Of a stretch of DNA of 7,626 nt, positions 1 through 5,930 are shown in pieces. Position numbers and translations under genes: made by a program. The DNA lies in assembly GCA_029250385.1 (NCBI GenBank), contig JAQXFJ010000164.1, positions 1-7,626 of the forward strand. Direction: 5' to 3'. Position 1 is the first letter of the stretch; each line of letters starts with the position of its first letter. The notes under the pieces are model-generated. The model ran no database searches. It was not told the origin of the DNA and was given only the letters and a program-made list of their open reading frames with translations. This DNA comes from Candidatus Poseidoniaceae archaeon. Its GTDB lineage: Archaea; Thermoplasmatota; Poseidoniia; Poseidoniales; Poseidoniaceae.

Positions 1-870
1 GTGTACGTTAAAGACTATGATTTCCCTTGTAACCTAACAGCAGCGTTTGAGTCATTGTCAACTAATGAAACAATTGCCGATGCACTCAGCGGTGAAACAT
101 GGTCCGATAGAATCAGTCATAGCGTTTACCTAGAAGATGGTAATGTAGTTTATTTGAGAAATGAGATAAGGGTGGAAGCAACAACTTCGGCAGAATCAGA
201 AAAAGTCGTAAAAGAATTTGAGAATATGCTGGGCGATGTAGATAAGTCAGGAACCTTAAGATACAATCTCGCTAATAATGCCAATTTATACGTCACCGGT
301 GATTTAGCTATGCTTCAATCTGTCCTCGAAGGGCTTACATCCTCACAAATAGAATCAACCTTGATTTCACTTGCCGTGTCCTTTTTGGTGTTATTTTTAC
401 TCACTAGAAGGATTATGCCTGCAATAGTAATTCTATTCCCAGTGGGTATTGCATCTCTTTGGGTCGTAGGTTCCATGGCGGTAATTGGGCTTAAGTGGAA
501 TGTGTTAACAGTCATGGTAACAGCTCTAACTTTGGGTATTGGGATAGATTACTCAATCCACATGTGGCGTCGGTTTGAAGTCGAATTAAAGCGCCGTAAC
601 AATCATTGGGACGCTCTTAGAGCCTCATTATCAACAACTGGAGTCGCTCTGATAATGAGTGCTATCACAACTTCCCTTGGATTTATGGTATTGCTATTAT
701 CACCAATGCCGATTATTCAAGACTTCGGCTTAATAACAGCGATTACTGTTGTGTTTTCCCTCCTACTTGCTTTGGTACTATTACCGGTGCTTATGGAATT
801 ATCAGCACGAAGTAAGGAAGAAGAAGTTATTGAGAAAGAGTTTGAACCACAACTAGATGATCTAGCTTGA
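1..870 (+). CDS. MMPL/RND-family membrane transporter, C-terminal part (5'-truncated)
   Basis: This is the C-terminal half of an RND-superfamily (MMPL/SSD-like) integral membrane transporter, a family that uses the ion gradient to export lipids or hydrophobic molecules. Counting from the window start, residues 1-115 form the end of a large extracytoplasmic domain. Five hydrophobic segments follow at about 119-134, 140-162, 167-188, 212-233 and 240-264, which is the usual C-terminal helix bundle. The motif GIGIDYSIHMWRR (179-191), with Asp183 in the membrane, is the family hallmark carrying the proton-relay acid. Residues 270-289 are an acidic cytoplasmic tail. Full members are about 700-1000 residues, so more than half lies upstream. 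The GTG at base 1 is probably an internal valine codon, not the start. The stop overlaps the convergent downstream gene by 9 bases. The family is clear; the substrate cannot be told. Confidence 0.88.
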   Translation: MYVKDYDFPCNLTAAFESLSTNETIADALSGETWSDRISHSVYLEDGNVVYLRNEIRVEATTSAESEKVVKEFENMLGDVDKSGTLRYNLANNANLYVTGDLAMLQSVLEGLTSSQIESTLISLAVSFLVLFLLTRRIMPAIVILFPVGIASLWVVGSMAVIGLKWNVLTVMVTALTLGIGIDYSIHMWRRFEVELKRRNNHWDALRASLSTTGVALIMSAITTSLGFMVLLLSPMPIIQDFGLITAITVVFSLLLALVLLPVLMELSARSKEEEVIEKEFEPQLDDLA

Positions 871-1446
871 TAAAGCAGAAACAATCTGATCCATGGCTAG
901 ATTCTGTTCTCTTGCTACCAATGCCAAAGACAGCCATATTGTAGCGTAACCAAGAGCCTTTTGTTTACGTTCTGCTCTTCTTTCAATTTCTTCTATTGGG
1001 ATCTTTGTTTGACGGGATATATACTTCATTAATCGATTTGACATCTTGCCTCTGGGATCAGTTGATTCATTCTCAGATTGTATTTTACTGGTGACTTTTG
1101 TGGTAGTTTTTGCTGTAGTGGTTTTGGATGCTATATTTTTTGTCTCAACTTTTTGTGACCCCCCAAAATCAGGAGGCGAAATTAGTCGAGAAGGTCTAGG
1201 AAACCAACCAATTGGTGTTGAGATATCTTTGGTATCAAAACTAGGGCCTAGATTGTCTCGGTTACCAATCAGCCACCCTGTCTCCATTAGTTTACTAACC
1301 GCTTCTTCTGACTGTTCAGTAGTTAACCATTCCATATCAAAAGATAAAACACGTTCTAAGTCTATGTCTGACATTTTGGATATGCCGCGAAAGCATAATG
1401 CTATGACTCGGCGAATATCGTCAAAATCTTCATCGGTCACGGCCAT
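862..1446 (-). CDS. DUF2240-family archaeal protein
   Basis: I recognise this as DUF2240-like, an uncharacterised archaeal family, from its overall architecture. The N-terminal part (about residues 1-88) reads like a winged-helix module: an LSFDMEWLT segment, then a helix ending in LMETGWL, a short beta wing, and a STPIGWFPRPSRL strand. Residues about 99-133 are a Thr/Lys/Ser-rich low-complexity linker with alternating Lys and Thr triplets. The C-terminal 60 residues are predicted helices (an RLMKYISRQTKIPIEEIERRA segment, then a helix with IWLSLALVAREQNL) that match the family's end. The ATG at 1446 is preferred (194 residues); a TTG at 1458 would add four residues. A GGTG lies just upstream of the ATG, too close for a classical site, so a short or leaderless transcript is possible. 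The gene is transcribed divergently from the HEAT-repeat gene and its stop overlaps the transporter gene's end. The function is unknown; a nucleic-acid-binding role is inferred only from the winged-helix look. Confidence 0.72.
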   Translation of the reverse strand: MAVTDEDFDDIRRVIALCFRGISKMSDIDLERVLSFDMEWLTTEQSEEAVSKLMETGWLIGNRDNLGPSFDTKDISTPIGWFPRPSRLISPPDFGGSQKVETKNIASKTTTAKTTTKVTSKIQSENESTDPRGKMSNRLMKYISRQTKIPIEEIERRAERKQKALGYATIWLSLALVAREQNLAMDQIVSALSS

Positions 1447-1548
1447 TACACCAGTCAAAACCTTTTCAATCTAATTGTTCATAATTGCTTCAATCAATCA
1501 ACAGGTTCATGTCATCAGTCATCTTGCACAGGTCGCAGGGGAGTTGTT
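1447..1548. promoter_or_regulatory. Divergent promoter gap, DUF2240 / HEAT-repeat genes
   Basis: These 102 bases separate two divergently transcribed genes, so both promoters should lie here. The stretch 1461-1500 is AT-rich; TTCATAATTG near 1478-1487 is the best TATA-like candidate for the rightward gene and would give a leader of about 40 bases. GTCATC occurs twice (1511-1516 and 1518-1523), a short direct repeat that could be an operator or chance. An AGGGGAG stretch sits 5 bases before the GTG start at 1549. No factor-binding consensus is convincing. Confidence 0.35.
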
Positions 1549-2841
1549 GTGAGTAAAGAGTACATTGCAAGAGACCCTCGTACCGGGAAACCTCTAAATG
1601 TTGCTAGGTCTAAATCTAAGAAGCAATATATCGAAACAGAACAAGGTCCTTGGATGGCCATTCCCGATATGGATGTCATCCCATTGGCGATGGGAATCAT
1701 TGATGAATGTAAGATACCGTGGCGTTCTAAAGATTATCATCTCACACGTAAAGATGGAATTATGGCATTAACTAGAATCAAAGGTGCAAGAGCCAATGAA
1801 GCACATAAAGCGCTATTGCTGGGTCTTGAGGATGATGACCCTGTAATTCGGGTTTCTTCTCTTAAGGCACTCCCTGAAGTTGCAACCCAAAAATCAGATG
1901 AATTATTTGATTGGTTATCAGTCTTACTTGATGATGGTGACCTTTCGGTTAGGAAAGCCGCCAGTGATACGCTATCGGTTTCTGCCCCAGTTTTCCCTTC
2001 AGGAGTGGATATAATTATTCACAATGAGTTAAGATCGAGTGATAAATACAGGAGTAAAGCCGCGTTTAAAGGTCTAGATTTGTTGTGCGAAGCTTGGCCT
2101 GAGGTTGCTTGTGACCATATTGACGAACTATTCCTTGAACCCGATGCGGAATTGAGAACTAGAGGTGCTAAGTTACTCGGGAAAATTCTAACGAAAGGAG
2201 GTTCCGCTAGTTGGGATCTAATTTCCTGGGCGCTCAATGATCATGAATCATCCGTTAGACGAGCAGCAGCTAAAACTCTTCCACGGCTAGCTAAAGTGGA
2301 TACAAGAATTGCTACAATACTGGCTGAAAGGGCGCTTTCTGATTCAGATTCTCAAGTAAGAGTTAGTGCTGTCAAGGCAATTAGGCTGTTAGATAAGGAC
2401 AGCGGACGTGCAAAGGAATTAATTCTCAAAGGTGCCTCATCGGGGGATGTCAATGTTAGAAAAGCCTGTATCGATATGCTGCCAATACTCTTCGGCGAGG
2501 AAGTCTTGCGTGGGATTGCTATCGACTTGTTAAAGACTGAAACGGATTCACAACTAATTAAATCCCTTAATCAACTTGCTACAGATGACTCTCTTGAGGG
2601 TTCTGAAGCAACTAAGAATAAATTTTTGGCTCCGGCTGCAGCAGTTCCAAAATTAGACCGTGAAGTCGCTGAAGCAGCTGGTAAAAGAATCGGTTTAGAC
2701 CCAGTTATGCCAGACAAAAGGACCGAAGAAAAGTCCGAGACAAAATCAACTGACACTGAGTCTGGTACCCCGAAAGTCTCAAGTTTGTACCGCAGCATAT
2801 CGCAGGATGAAATGATGGGCTACGACGAGGATGAGTACTGA
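1549..2841 (+). CDS. HEAT-repeat protein with basic N-terminus and acidic tail
   Basis: This 430-residue protein is built of HEAT/armadillo-like helical repeats, a scaffold fold for protein-protein contacts. The repeat signature of an acidic turn, then VR and an Ala-rich second helix is visible at about residues 95-113 (DDDPVIRVSSLKALPEVA), 128-145, 197-213, 230-248, 264-281 and 298-313. The N-terminal 30 residues are basic and look disordered (RDPRTGKPLNVARSKSKK), then a non-repeat segment runs to about residue 65. After residue 345 the protein becomes Ala-rich, then charged and probably disordered, ending in DEDEY. There is no signal peptide or membrane segment, so it is cytoplasmic. PBS-lyase-type HEAT repeats share this pattern, but nothing points to phycobilin chemistry. 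The start is GTG, chosen for the AGGGGAG just before it. It heads a rightward run with the 71-residue gene and the helicase. The fold is confident; the partner and role are unknown. Confidence 0.8.
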   Translation: MSKEYIARDPRTGKPLNVARSKSKKQYIETEQGPWMAIPDMDVIPLAMGIIDECKIPWRSKDYHLTRKDGIMALTRIKGARANEAHKALLLGLEDDDPVIRVSSLKALPEVATQKSDELFDWLSVLLDDGDLSVRKAASDTLSVSAPVFPSGVDIIIHNELRSSDKYRSKAAFKGLDLLCEAWPEVACDHIDELFLEPDAELRTRGAKLLGKILTKGGSASWDLISWALNDHESSVRRAAAKTLPRLAKVDTRIATILAERALSDSDSQVRVSAVKAIRLLDKDSGRAKELILKGASSGDVNVRKACIDMLPILFGEEVLRGIAIDLLKTETDSQLIKSLNQLATDDSLEGSEATKNKFLAPAAAVPKLDREVAEAAGKRIGLDPVMPDKRTEEKSETKSTDTESGTPKVSSLYRSISQDEMMGYDEDEY

Positions 2842-2900
2842 TTATCGATTATCCTCTGTCGGCATTGTTAAGAAGGGGCCTTTGTTGGCCAAACTGCATA

Positions 2901-2905
2901 AGGTG
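2901..2905 (+). promoter_or_regulatory. Ribosome binding site of the 71-residue gene
   Basis: AGGTG, five bases before the ATG at 2911, is a good archaeal Shine-Dalgarno match and supports this small ORF as a real gene. The rest of the 69-base gap (2842-2910) holds GGCC-TTTGTT-GGCC (2876-2889), a weak four-pair hairpin with no T-run. There is no convincing terminator, so cotranscription with the HEAT gene is possible. Confidence 0.55.
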
Positions 2906-2910
2906 TAGTA

Positions 2911-3126
2911 ATGAGTGACTCACAGTTCAATGATAAGGCTGAACAATTTGACAGACTTTGGGATGGAATTACTCCTAAAGGTGTAAACCGAAACAAGTCT
3001 TTGAAATTTAGACAATACATCTTAGAGCACGTTCGTCAGACTCGCAGACCTTTGAATAGAGAGAACGCCCGTAAGTATTGGATGGGTATTCTTCAACAAG
3101 AAATAGCCGAGCAGGATAACTTTTGA
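2911..3126 (+). CDS. Small protein of unknown function (71 aa)
   Basis: I do not recognise this protein. It is 71 residues, strongly charged and predicted mostly helical, with no cysteines, membrane segment or signal peptide. The middle is basic (KGVNRNKSLKFRQYILEHVRQTRRP, about residues 23-47 in part), followed by a second helix containing ARKYWMGILQQEIAEQ. That pattern would suit binding to RNA or to another protein, but this is inference only. Support for its being real comes from a good AGGTG site at the right distance, an ATG start, and its place in a same-strand run 69 bases after the HEAT gene and 61 bases before the DEAD-box helicase. The helicase neighbour makes an RNA-related role a reasonable guess. 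Confidence 0.65.
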   Translation: MSDSQFNDKAEQFDRLWDGITPKGVNRNKSLKFRQYILEHVRQTRRPLNRENARKYWMGILQQEIAEQDNF

Positions 3127-3145
3127 TTTGATTTGAGGGCTGCCG

Positions 3146-3177
3146 CCGTCCGGTAGCTCATCTAATACACTGGGCGG
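3146..3177 (+). promoter_or_regulatory. Leader hairpin overlapping the helicase ribosome binding site
   Basis: CCGTCCGGT (3146-3154) can pair with ACTGGGCGG (3169-3177) over nine consecutive base pairs, two of them G-U, leaving a 14-base AT-rich loop. The 3' arm includes the first two bases of the GGAGGTGA ribosome binding site of the helicase gene. Two alternative foldings compete: CCGCC (3143-3147) with GGCGG (3173-3177), and a mini-hairpin GGC-TGCC-GCC (3138-3147). A structure here could modulate helicase translation. No T-run follows, so it does not look like a terminator. No folding energy was computed. Confidence 0.4.
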
Positions 3178-3183
3178 AGGTGA
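3176..3183 (+). promoter_or_regulatory. Strong Shine-Dalgarno site of the DEAD-box helicase gene
   Basis: GGAGGTGA is an extended match to the archaeal anti-Shine-Dalgarno sequence and ends four bases before the ATG at 3188. It fixes the helicase start and is the strongest such site in the window, which suggests high potential expression when it is not masked by the overlapping stem. Confidence 0.75.
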
Positions 3184-3187
3184 AAAA

Positions 3188-4603
3188 ATGTTCACAAAAC
3201 AAAGATTCGATGACTGGCCGATTAACTCATCTATAATCTCTGGATTAACAGAACTTGGCTGGGAATTGGCAACTCAAGTACAAAAAGATACTATTCCACT
3301 GGCGCTCGAAGGATCCAATGTTATTGGTCAAGCTAGAACAGGTTCAGGTAAAACTGGGGCGTTTGGAATACCAATTATTAATGGATGTGAACCTAAAGGT
3401 GAATTACAAGCCCTAATTTTAACCCCTACTAGAGAACTGGCTAACCAAGTATCTATTGAAATGAATACGATACAAGGAGATTTGGGTTTGAAGATTATCA
3501 CTGTATATGGTGGTACAGATTTAGAAAAGCAGGCACGGCAATTAAACGACGGAGTGGACATAATTGTGGGAACCCCCGGTCGTGTTATGGACATGACAAA
3601 AAGAAAGTACATCGATCTCGAACAACCATCAATATTCTGTCTAGATGAGGCAGATAGAATGCTAGATATGGGCTTCTTCCCTGATATCAATTGGGTCATT
3701 GAAAGAATGGTTAACAGAAGTCAAACATTATTATTCTCCGCTACCTTTCCTCAGGAAATTCTGGATGCATCATATGAATTCATGGAAGATCCAGAATTTG
3801 TTCTTACCAACTCTGAAGAATTAGATGTACCTCCAATTGAAATGTTTAGCATAAAAGTTGGTCGAGCAAACAAGCTATGGGCGCTTTCAAGACTTCTTAG
3901 CAGAATGAGTGAAACAGATCAAACAATCGTCTTCTGTAATACTAAGAGAATGGTGGACCTTTCAGTGCAAAAACTGTCAAGAGCAGGAATTGATGTGAAA
4001 GGGCTGCACGGTGATTTGTCACAAAATCAACGTGAAAACATTCTAAAGTCTTTCAAAGGTGGAGAAATCAACACTATTGTGGCTACAGATGTTGCAGCTA
4101 GAGGTATAGATGTAGATGGTATAACCTTAGTGGTAAATTATGATGTTCCCGACGATATGGACAGTTTTATTCATCGGGTCGGAAGAACTGGTAGAATAGG
4201 TAGAGAAGGACAGGCATGGAGCCTGGTTTCAAGAAATGATTCGGGTCAATTATCAAGAATCATTGCTACGTATGGACTAGATATCGCAGAGGTTGAAGTG
4301 CCTGAATTGCCAGACGGTATTTCTAAGGATGCAATCCAATACAAAGACGATTATCTTGAAACAGCAGACGTATTTGGTTTTGTACCTATCAAGATTACCT
4401 CAAGTAATGGTATTAACTCCTCCAGCAGAACAATTTCTAAATGGCTGGCAGAAAAGATGCGCTGCGACGAATTAGCAATTGGTCAAATCAAATTAGTGGA
4501 TAACTATGCATTAGTTAGTGTCCATTCCTCAAAGGTTTCATTGGCTATGAAAGCGTTTGAAAAGTATGAATTTTCAGGCGAAAAACTCACCGCAATAATC
4601 TAA
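3188..4603 (+). CDS. DEAD-box ATP-dependent RNA helicase with DbpA-like C-terminal domain
   Basis: This is an ATP-dependent RNA helicase/chaperone of the DEAD-box family, 471 residues, cytoplasmic. All core motifs are intact: Q motif with Gln32, motif I ARTGSGKT (49-56), Ia PTREL (80-84), Ib TPGR (129-132), II DEAD (153-156), III SAT (184-186), IV IVFCNT (247-252), V ATDVAARGID (299-308) and VI HRVGRTGR (329-336). So it should be active. Residues about 395-471 (from VFGFVPIKI, with IGQIKLVDNYALVSVHSS at 431-448) resemble the RRM-like DbpA RNA-binding domain, which in bacteria targets helicases to 23S rRNA during large-subunit assembly. A ribosome-assembly or cold-adaptation role is therefore likely but inferred. 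The start is fixed by GGAGGTGA. The leader hairpin suggests translational control. Its stop directly abuts the convergent archaeosortase gene. Confidence 0.95.
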   Translation: MFTKQRFDDWPINSSIISGLTELGWELATQVQKDTIPLALEGSNVIGQARTGSGKTGAFGIPIINGCEPKGELQALILTPTRELANQVSIEMNTIQGDLGLKIITVYGGTDLEKQARQLNDGVDIIVGTPGRVMDMTKRKYIDLEQPSIFCLDEADRMLDMGFFPDINWVIERMVNRSQTLLFSATFPQEILDASYEFMEDPEFVLTNSEELDVPPIEMFSIKVGRANKLWALSRLLSRMSETDQTIVFCNTKRMVDLSVQKLSRAGIDVKGLHGDLSQNQRENILKSFKGGEINTIVATDVAARGIDVDGITLVVNYDVPDDMDSFIHRVGRTGRIGREGQAWSLVSRNDSGQLSRIIATYGLDIAEVEVPELPDGISKDAIQYKDDYLETADVFGFVPIKITSSNGINSSSRTISKWLAEKMRCDELAIGQIKLVDNYALVSVHSSKVSLAMKAFEKYEFSGEKLTAII

Positions 4604-5581
4604 TTACTCGCTCTCGAGGATTTCTGAAGGCCAGTGCCCATAATTATTGCGTTTTTCTATTTGAATAACGGTAAATAAGCCCACCAACAATCCTATTCCC
4701 GCTAATGACCATGCTGTATTTATGGCATTGTCCCAGGTATTTTGTGCAACCATGCATTCATTGGTAGCGATACTAGAATATGAGCAAAAGTCTAGTGTTT
4801 CCTTAGCATCCATGGCTTGTTCATTAGTAGTAACTGAATATGCAGATGATGCTAACATAATCAATACAAATCCTAATACTGCAAAATTTATTTTTTTCCA
4901 AGACTTTCTTATAAAAACTCGGTATTTCTCATTGTTACCAGATAGTTTGATTGCTCTGGAGGGCCCTCCTACTTTCCAAAACCATACTAGCCACATTAGC
5001 ACTAGTACTAACAAAAATCCCCAAGTGTAAACAGCTTCATGAAATTGCCACATAGCATTCAGGCAGGCAGGGTTATTTGGGTCAATTGCACAAGCATCGG
5101 CGGCAATCGGGTAAAATGCGACTAATCTAAAAATATTAAGGACATAAACGATTGAACACATTACAACTATAGAACGGAGTTTTATCTTTTGCGAAACACC
5201 ATCAGTCATGATTATCAATGTTGAAATAAATATCATTTCATGGACTCCAGCACACTCGTCAGATACATACAATGCCACGGTGTCTAGTACTCCTGGGAAA
5301 TTTTGATTTGATAGGTTTACTTGTGTCATCCATCCATTATTAGTGGTCAGTGTTGCAGTTCCTTCGCCATAAATTAGGTTGGTAATCCAACTCCAAACCC
5401 ATGCTTCAGTGATTTGAATTGGCACTAGTGTGTTTGATGGTTGTGTGATAAACCAATAAAGCGCTTCGACAAATAGCAATGCGAGTGGGATTTTCAAGTA
5501 GGTTTTGGACAAATCTAGCACTTCAGACCAAGACAAATCCTGCTTAGCCGCTAACTTAGCAGTGGACTTGGTCATAATCAT
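4604..5581 (-). CDS. Archaeosortase/exosortase-family transpeptidase with C-terminal extension
   Basis: This 325-residue polytopic membrane protein has the archaeosortase/exosortase catalytic layout: Cys110 in DECAGVHE, Arg152 in NIFRLVAFYP, and His181 in WQFHEAVYTWGF, each at the edge of a hydrophobic helix. Members cleave C-terminal sorting signals (PGF-CTERM and similar) of exported proteins and are thought to attach the product to a lipid at the outer face of the membrane. Hydrophobic segments lie at about 31-47, 57-71, 111-127, 136-160, 183-202, 232-249 and 288-307. The part after about residue 228 is an extension holding the last two segments and a polar loop with Cys266 and Cys276. I cannot assign a named subfamily or substrate signal. 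The start is ATG at 5581; a second ATG at 5575 (residue 3) is equally possible. It is convergent with the helicase and divergent from the TusA-like/ribA operon. Confidence 0.82.
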   Translation of the reverse strand: MIMTKSTAKLAAKQDLSWSEVLDLSKTYLKIPLALLFVEALYWFITQPSNTLVPIQITEAWVWSWITNLIYGEGTATLTTNNGWMTQVNLSNQNFPGVLDTVALYVSDECAGVHEMIFISTLIIMTDGVSQKIKLRSIVVMCSIVYVLNIFRLVAFYPIAADACAIDPNNPACLNAMWQFHEAVYTWGFLLVLVLMWLVWFWKVGGPSRAIKLSGNNEKYRVFIRKSWKKINFAVLGFVLIMLASSAYSVTTNEQAMDAKETLDFCSYSSIATNECMVAQNTWDNAINTAWSLAGIGLLVGLFTVIQIEKRNNYGHWPSEILESE

Positions 5582-5678
5582 CCCTGTAAGTCACTATTCA
5601 TCAATATGCGGTATGAGGACTTATCAAAAAAACGCATGGCTCGTATACCAACACCGCTTCACTCCAGTTGACACGGTT
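5582..5678. promoter_or_regulatory. Divergent promoter gap, archaeosortase / TusA-like-ribA operon
   Basis: These 97 bases must carry promoters for both directions. GTATACC at 5643-5649 is a TATA-like candidate about 30 bases before the rightward ATG at 5679, and no Shine-Dalgarno precedes that ATG, which fits a leaderless or nearly leaderless operon transcript. On the other strand CATATTG (around 5602-5608) lies about 24 bases before the archaeosortase start. Both assignments are guesses from spacing and composition. No FMN riboswitch-like conserved structure was recognised upstream of ribA's operon. Confidence 0.35.
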
Positions 5679-5930
5679 ATGTCTAGCAACGAAGTGCCCA
5701 CAAAAGTGACTCATCATCTAGATGTGTTGGGGTTTTATTGTCCAGTACCTTTGCATGAAATGAAAAAAGGTTTAGATCAATTAGTGACCGGTGATGTAAT
5801 GCAAGTTGATGCTGATGATCCTGAGACACTTCATGATATTCCGATGTACTTAGGTCGCACCAACCATATCTTACATGATGTGATAACTTCATCAGGTGAA
5901 TTCACATTTATTATAGAGGTGTCAAAATGA
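5679..5930 (+). CDS. TusA-like sulfur-carrier (SirA/YeeD-type) protein
   Basis: This 83-residue cytoplasmic protein belongs to the TusA/SirA family. It has the signature LDVLGFYCPVPLHEMKK (14-30) with Cys21 in the CPxP motif, followed by the second family motif DADDPETLHDIP (44-55) and the C-terminal strand. TusA proteins receive persulfide sulfur on this cysteine and pass it to acceptors for tRNA thiolation, molybdopterin or dissimilatory sulfur metabolism; paralogues of unknown role are common, so the exact job is open. The reading frame stays open upstream to 5505, but that part is antisense to the archaeosortase gene and lacks family similarity. The ATG at 5679 gives the normal TusA length, though one at 5613 would add 22 residues. 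The stop overlaps the ribA start by ATGA, so the two are an operon and probably translationally coupled. Confidence 0.87.
   Translation: MSSNEVPTKVTHHLDVLGFYCPVPLHEMKKGLDQLVTGDVMQVDADDPETLHDIPMYLGRTNHILHDVITSSGEFTFIIEVSK
5916..5921 (+). promoter_or_regulatory. Ribosome binding site of ribA
   Basis: GAGGTG, five bases before the ATG at 5927, lies inside the end of the TusA-like gene and fixes the ribA start. Together with the ATGA stop-start overlap it indicates translation of ribA from the shared mRNA. Confidence 0.65.

Noticed and set aside
1046..1474. 142-codon open frame on the plus strand
   Set aside because: It lies antisense to the DUF2240 gene; its hydrophobic runs are the mirror of the Lys/Thr linker and it has no recognisable domain.
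2876..2889. GGCC-TTTGTT-GGCC hairpin as a terminator after the HEAT gene
   Set aside because: The stem is only four pairs and no T-run follows on either strand.
3137..3187. tRNA-like string GGTAGCTCA in the helicase leader, suggesting a tRNA or tRNA remnant
   Set aside because: It resembles a D-arm start, but there is no anticodon arm, T-arm or acceptor pairing; the leader hairpin explains the pairing better.
3328..3699. 123-codon open frame on the minus strand
   Set aside because: It is entirely antisense to the conserved core of the DEAD-box helicase, whose motifs are intact.
5505..5678. Upstream in-frame extension of the TusA-like protein
   Set aside because: Most of it is antisense to the archaeosortase start, it has no family similarity, and the ATG at 5679 gives the normal TusA length.
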